Shown: positions 52,429 through 55,273 of the stretch, piece after piece
Numbering within the stretch: the stretch's first letter is position 1
How the letters are laid out: each line of letters begins with the position of its first letter
Assembly (NCBI GenBank): GCA_902628305.1
Contig: CACOMK010000004.1
Location: 1-55,273, forward strand
From: an uncultured Pelagibacteraceae bacterium
GTDB lineage: Bacteria; Pseudomonadota; Alphaproteobacteria; Pelagibacterales; Pelagibacteraceae
DNA: 55,273 bases
Reading direction: 5' to 3'
Notes under the pieces: model-generated
What the model was told of the DNA's origin: nothing
The model's database searches: none
What the model saw: only the letters and a program-made list of their open reading frames with translations
Translations under genes and position numbers: made by a program

Positions 52429-54962
52429 TATTTTATTATTAAGTTGATTATTCTATCTTGAATATAAATTGTTTTGAATATTTTTTTTCCTAATAGGTAT
52501 TTATCTATTAATTTTTTTTCTTCTATAGTTTTTAACACTGTACTTTCATCTGAGCCTTTAGCTAAAGTAATGATTGATCTTTTTTTGCCATTTATTTGAA
52601 TAACAATATTAGTTGATGTTTCTTGTAAATATTTATCTTCTACATTTGGCCATCGAACTTTATCTGAGGAGCCCATTTTTATTAAGCACTCACTTACAAT
52701 ATGAGGTATTACTGGAAGCATAGTAATTAAAATATTATTATAATTTTCTTTTAGATTTATATAGTTCTTATCCTCTTCAGCTAATTTACTAAAAAAAGTA
52801 TATATTTCATGGAAAACAGCTATTATTATGTTGTATCTGAACTTTTCTAATGAAATGTTAATTTTGTTTATTGATTGATTGGCGAATACGTCTAACTGAT
52901 TATTTCTATTTTTTTTATTTTTCTGAATTAAAGTATAAATTTTTTCATTCATAATCCAGAATTTTTGAATGAATTTATATGCAGATGTCATCCCGCTTTC
53001 TGACCATTGGACGTCTTTCTCTGGAGGGCTATCAGATAATATAAAGAGTCTTACTGCATCTGCTCCGTAAGCAGCTATCATTTTTCCTGGATCTATAGTA
53101 TTTTTTTTTGATTTAGACATGGACTCTGACGGTCCAACTTTAACATATTCATTTGGATTATTTTTAACAAAGAAATTTTTATTATCACTAGAAATAACTT
53201 CCTCTGGGCTGAGCCAATTATTATTTTTATCTTTATATGTTTGGTGACACACCATTCCTTGAGTAAATAGACCTTTAAAAGGCTCTTTAAGATCAAAATT
53301 TTCATTTTTTAAATTTATAGCTCTTACAAAAAATCTAGAGTACAATAGATGCAATATTGCATGCTCAACACCTCCAATATATTGATCTACTGGTAACCAA
53401 TATTTAATATCTTCACTATCAAATGGAATTTTTTGATTATTTGCTGAACAAAATCTTAAAAAATACCAAGAAGAATCAACAAAGGTGTCTAGGGTATCTG
53501 TCTCCCTAGTGCATTTTTTTCCATTAATAACTACAGATTTCCATTGAAGTTGATTATCTAGAGGATTACCATCGCTACTAAATTTATCTATTTCGGGAAG
53601 TGAAACTGGGAGTTGGTTTTCTGGAACTTTAACTGGTTCATTATTTTCATCATATGCAATTGGAATTGGACAACCCCAATATCTTTGTCTTGAAATTCCC
53701 CAGTCTTTTAATCTGTAGTTAATTTTTTTTTTACCGTAATTATTTTTTTCTATAAATTTTATTGCTTCGGATATTGATTGATCAGGAACTGACAAGTCAT
53801 TTAAAAATTTTGAATTGATCATTATACCTGGACCGGTATGTGGTTCATTTTTAACTACATATTTATTATTTTCACCAAAAGGTTTTACTACTGTTTTAAT
53901 TTCTAAATTATATTTTTTTGCAAAATCAAAATCTCTTTGATCATGAGCGGGACATCCAAATACTGCTCCAAATCCATAGTCCATTAGCACAAAATTTGCA
54001 AAATAAACTGGAACTTTGGAATTTTTATCAAAAGGATTAATCGCCAATAAGTCTGTTTTAAAACCGATTTTTTCAGCCTGTGCTATCGATTCCTCAGTGG
54101 TTCCAGTTTTTGAACATTTATCTTTAAATTTAAAAAAATTTTCATCATTCTCGTATAATTTTGAAAGCGGATGATCTACTGAAAGAGCTAAAAAAGTAAA
54201 CCCAAATAATGTATCTGGTCGCGTTGTATAACATTTTATTGAATCAATTTGTTTGGAACCTTCTATTTTAAATTCAATTTCACATCCATAAGATTTTCCA
54301 ATCCAGTTTTTTTGCATCGTTTTTACTTTATCAGGCCACTCATTTAGATTTTCTAAATCGTTTAATAATTCTTCTGAAAAATGTGAAATTTTAAAAAACC
54401 ATTGATTTAATTTTTTTCGTTCAACTATAGCGCCTGATCTCCAGCCCTTACCATCTACTACCTGTTCATTAGCTAGAACAGTATTGTCAACAGGATCCCA
54501 ATTTACATAACTTTCTTTACGATATACTAAACCTTTGTCATAAAGATCTAAAAAAAGTTTTTGTTGATGTTTGTAATATTCTGGAGAACATGTTGAAATT
54601 TCTTTATCCCAATCTAATGAAAATCCTAATTGCTTTAACTGATTTTTCATTATTTTGATATTTTCTTCTGTCCATTTCTTTGGACTCAAATTATTCTGCC
54701 TAGCAGCATTTTCTGCAGGCATTCCAAAAGAGTCCCAACCCATTGGATGTAGAACATTGTATCCTTGAAGTTTTTTATATCTCGCTAACACATCGCCTAT
54801 TGTATAATTTCTGACGTGACCCATATGAATATTTCCAGATGGATAAGGGAACATTTCTAAACAATAAAACTTTTTTTTATTTTTTTTTGAAATTTTTTGT
54901 TCGTGACTATCCCATTTTTTTTGCCACTTAGCTTCAACTATTTTAAAGTTATATCTATCCAC
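52428..54962 (-). CDS. leuS: Leucyl-tRNA synthetase
   Basis: LeuS charges tRNA-Leu. The 844-residue class I enzyme has the HIGH motif as '[17 protein letters not shown]' (HMGH), the CP1 editing domain with '[16 protein letters not shown]' and '[21 protein letters not shown]', in part, '[11 protein letters not shown]', and '[13 protein letters not shown]'. The KMSKS loop reads SMSKS ('[10 protein letters not shown]'), so the first Lys is Ser while the second is kept. The C-terminal tRNA-binding domain is present, ending 'IINLIIK'. Confidence 0.98.
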   Translation of the reverse strand: MDRYNFKIVEAKWQKKWDSHEQKISKKNKKKFYCLEMFPYPSGNIHMGHVRNYTIGDVLARYKKLQGYNVLHPMGWDSFGMPAENAARQNNLSPKKWTEENIKIMKNQLKQLGFSLDWDKEISTCSPEYYKHQQKLFLDLYDKGLVYRKESYVNWDPVDNTVLANEQVVDGKGWRSGAIVERKKLNQWFFKISHFSEELLNDLENLNEWPDKVKTMQKNWIGKSYGCEIEFKIEGSKQIDSIKCYTTRPDTLFGFTFLALSVDHPLSKLYENDENFFKFKDKCSKTGTTEESIAQAEKIGFKTDLLAINPFDKNSKVPVYFANFVLMDYGFGAVFGCPAHDQRDFDFAKKYNLEIKTVVKPFGENNKYVVKNEPHTGPGIMINSKFLNDLSVPDQSISEAIKFIEKNNYGKKKINYRLKDWGISRQRYWGCPIPIAYDENNEPVKVPENQLPVSLPEIDKFSSDGNPLDNQLQWKSVVINGKKCTRETDTLDTFVDSSWYFLRFCSANNQKIPFDSEDIKYWLPVDQYIGGVEHAILHLLYSRFFVRAINLKNENFDLKEPFKGLFTQGMVCHQTYKDKNNNWLSPEEVISSDNKNFFVKNNPNEYVKVGPSESMSKSKKNTIDPGKMIAAYGADAVRLFILSDSPPEKDVQWSESGMTSAYKFIQKFWIMNEKIYTLIQKNKKNRNNQLDVFANQSINKINISLEKFRYNIIIAVFHEIYTFFSKLAEEDKNYINLKENYNNILITMLPVIPHIVSECLIKMGSSDKVRWPNVEDKYLQETSTNIVIQINGKKRSIITLAKGSDESTVLKTIEEKKLIDKYLLGKKIFKTIYIQDRIINLIIK

Positions 54963-54977
54963 AAAATACTTTAAAGA

Positions 54978-55273
54978 TTATTTCCTGTCTTGAGATGTGA
55001 GTATACTATCTAAATCTCTTTTTGGATTAGATTCAATCATTTCTTTTTTATATTTTGCCGCCCTTTTAAGTATAGCAACTTGTAATTCATTTTCTATTTT
55101 AAGATTACTTTTTGAAACTTTGCAGTTAATTAATTTTTCACACTCTTTACTAAAAACCGTAATTTTTAATGCGTCAGATCTAATTTCATTTGATAAAAAT
55201 CTTATTGAAATTTTAATAGATTCATTAGTGTTACTTTGATCTGAATACCAATCTGTTATTATTAAGCCTCCTC
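54978..55273 (-). CDS. DUF3576-domain protein, C-terminal part (5' end outside window)
   Basis: An open minus-strand frame enters from the window's right edge and ends with a stop at 54978-54980. Its 98 visible residues begin GGLIITDWYSD and continue with 'ISIRFLSNEIRSDALKITVF', 'LENELQVAILKRAAK'-like 'IENELQVAILKRAAKYK', and 'SNPKRDLDSILTSQ'. The 'G.I.TDWY' start matches DUF3576 proteins, which in alphaproteobacteria precede leuS and are usually lipoproteins. Function unknown. The plus-strand open frame in the same place is a shadow. Confidence 0.82.
   Translation of the reverse strand, partial: GGLIITDWYSDQSNTNESIKISIRFLSNEIRSDALKITVFSKECEKLINCKVSKSNLKIENELQVAILKRAAKYKKEMIESNPKRDLDSILTSQDRK

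Noticed and set aside
54997-55239. Plus-strand 80-residue open frame at the right edge
   Set aside because: The opposite strand encodes a recognisable DUF3576 C-terminus running off the window, so this frame is a shadow.
1-55273. CRISPR array, prophage, transposon or genomic island
   Set aside because: No repeat-spacer pattern, integrase, transposase or phage gene was seen; gene content is almost entirely conserved chromosomal.

Overview
The window is a compact, very AT-rich bacterial chromosome segment. Spacers are nearly absent, many genes overlap by 1-23 bases, and tail-to-tail gene pairs run into each other. Gene content and order are alphaproteobacterial and fit the SAR11 clade (Candidatus Pelagibacter and relatives). 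That taxonomic call is inferred from composition, streamlining and gene order; no database search was run. I see no phage, transposase, CRISPR or integrated element.

Layout. (1) 1-2519 (+): the end of an SDR gene, a periplasmic PQQ-type sugar dehydrogenase and a metallo-beta-lactamase-fold hydrolase. (2) 2514-5599 (-): an AEC permease, a TauD-type dioxygenase, a fluoroacetate-dehalogenase-like hydrolase and two small membrane proteins. (3) 5632-9479 (-): folD, yggT, mscS-like, hemD, hemC. (4) 9533-15955: tsaD, an EVE protein, an acetyl-CoA synthetase with a lysine-rich tail, and a two-part sodium/solute symporter that probably imports acetate. (5) 16025-20656: a YggT-like protein, rpe, a heparinase II/III-like protein, purH, a pterin dehydratase and tRNA-Gly. 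(6) 20787-25712: LON-domain protein, UbiH-like monooxygenase, ftsK, a LolA-like protein and a GNAT protein. (7) 25709-29067 (-): HIT protein plus a three-gene set that reads best as malate-CoA ligase (mtkB, mtkA) and malyl-CoA lyase (mcl). (8) 29138-32105 (-): hisE-F-A-H-B. (9) 32195-34083 (+): hslVU behind a heat-shock-like promoter.

(10) 34073-55273 is the classic alphaproteobacterial origin neighbourhood. On the left are smr, timA, fxsA, secB, dnaQ, coaE, aroE, maf and ppsR. On the right are hemE, hemH, hemG, rho, mnmE, mnmG, rsmG, parA, parB, holA, lptE, leuS and a DUF3576 gene. The 269-base gap between ppsR and hemE holds DnaA-box-like sites and is the likely oriC. A perfect 16-bp parS site lies inside rsmG, next to parAB.

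Most genes are housekeeping. The points I consider most worth checking are: the obligatory heptad-repeat lysine tail on acetyl-CoA synthetase; the mtkA-mtkB-mcl cassette, which could pass for sucCD; a dehalogenase with a complete catalytic and halide pocket beside a dioxygenase and a permease; an EF-hand-type calcium loop inside the symporter; hemG where hemJ is expected; the oriC/parS elements; and a sigma-32-like promoter so close to hslV that its mRNA may be leaderless. I did not find a clearly unprecedented multi-gene system.
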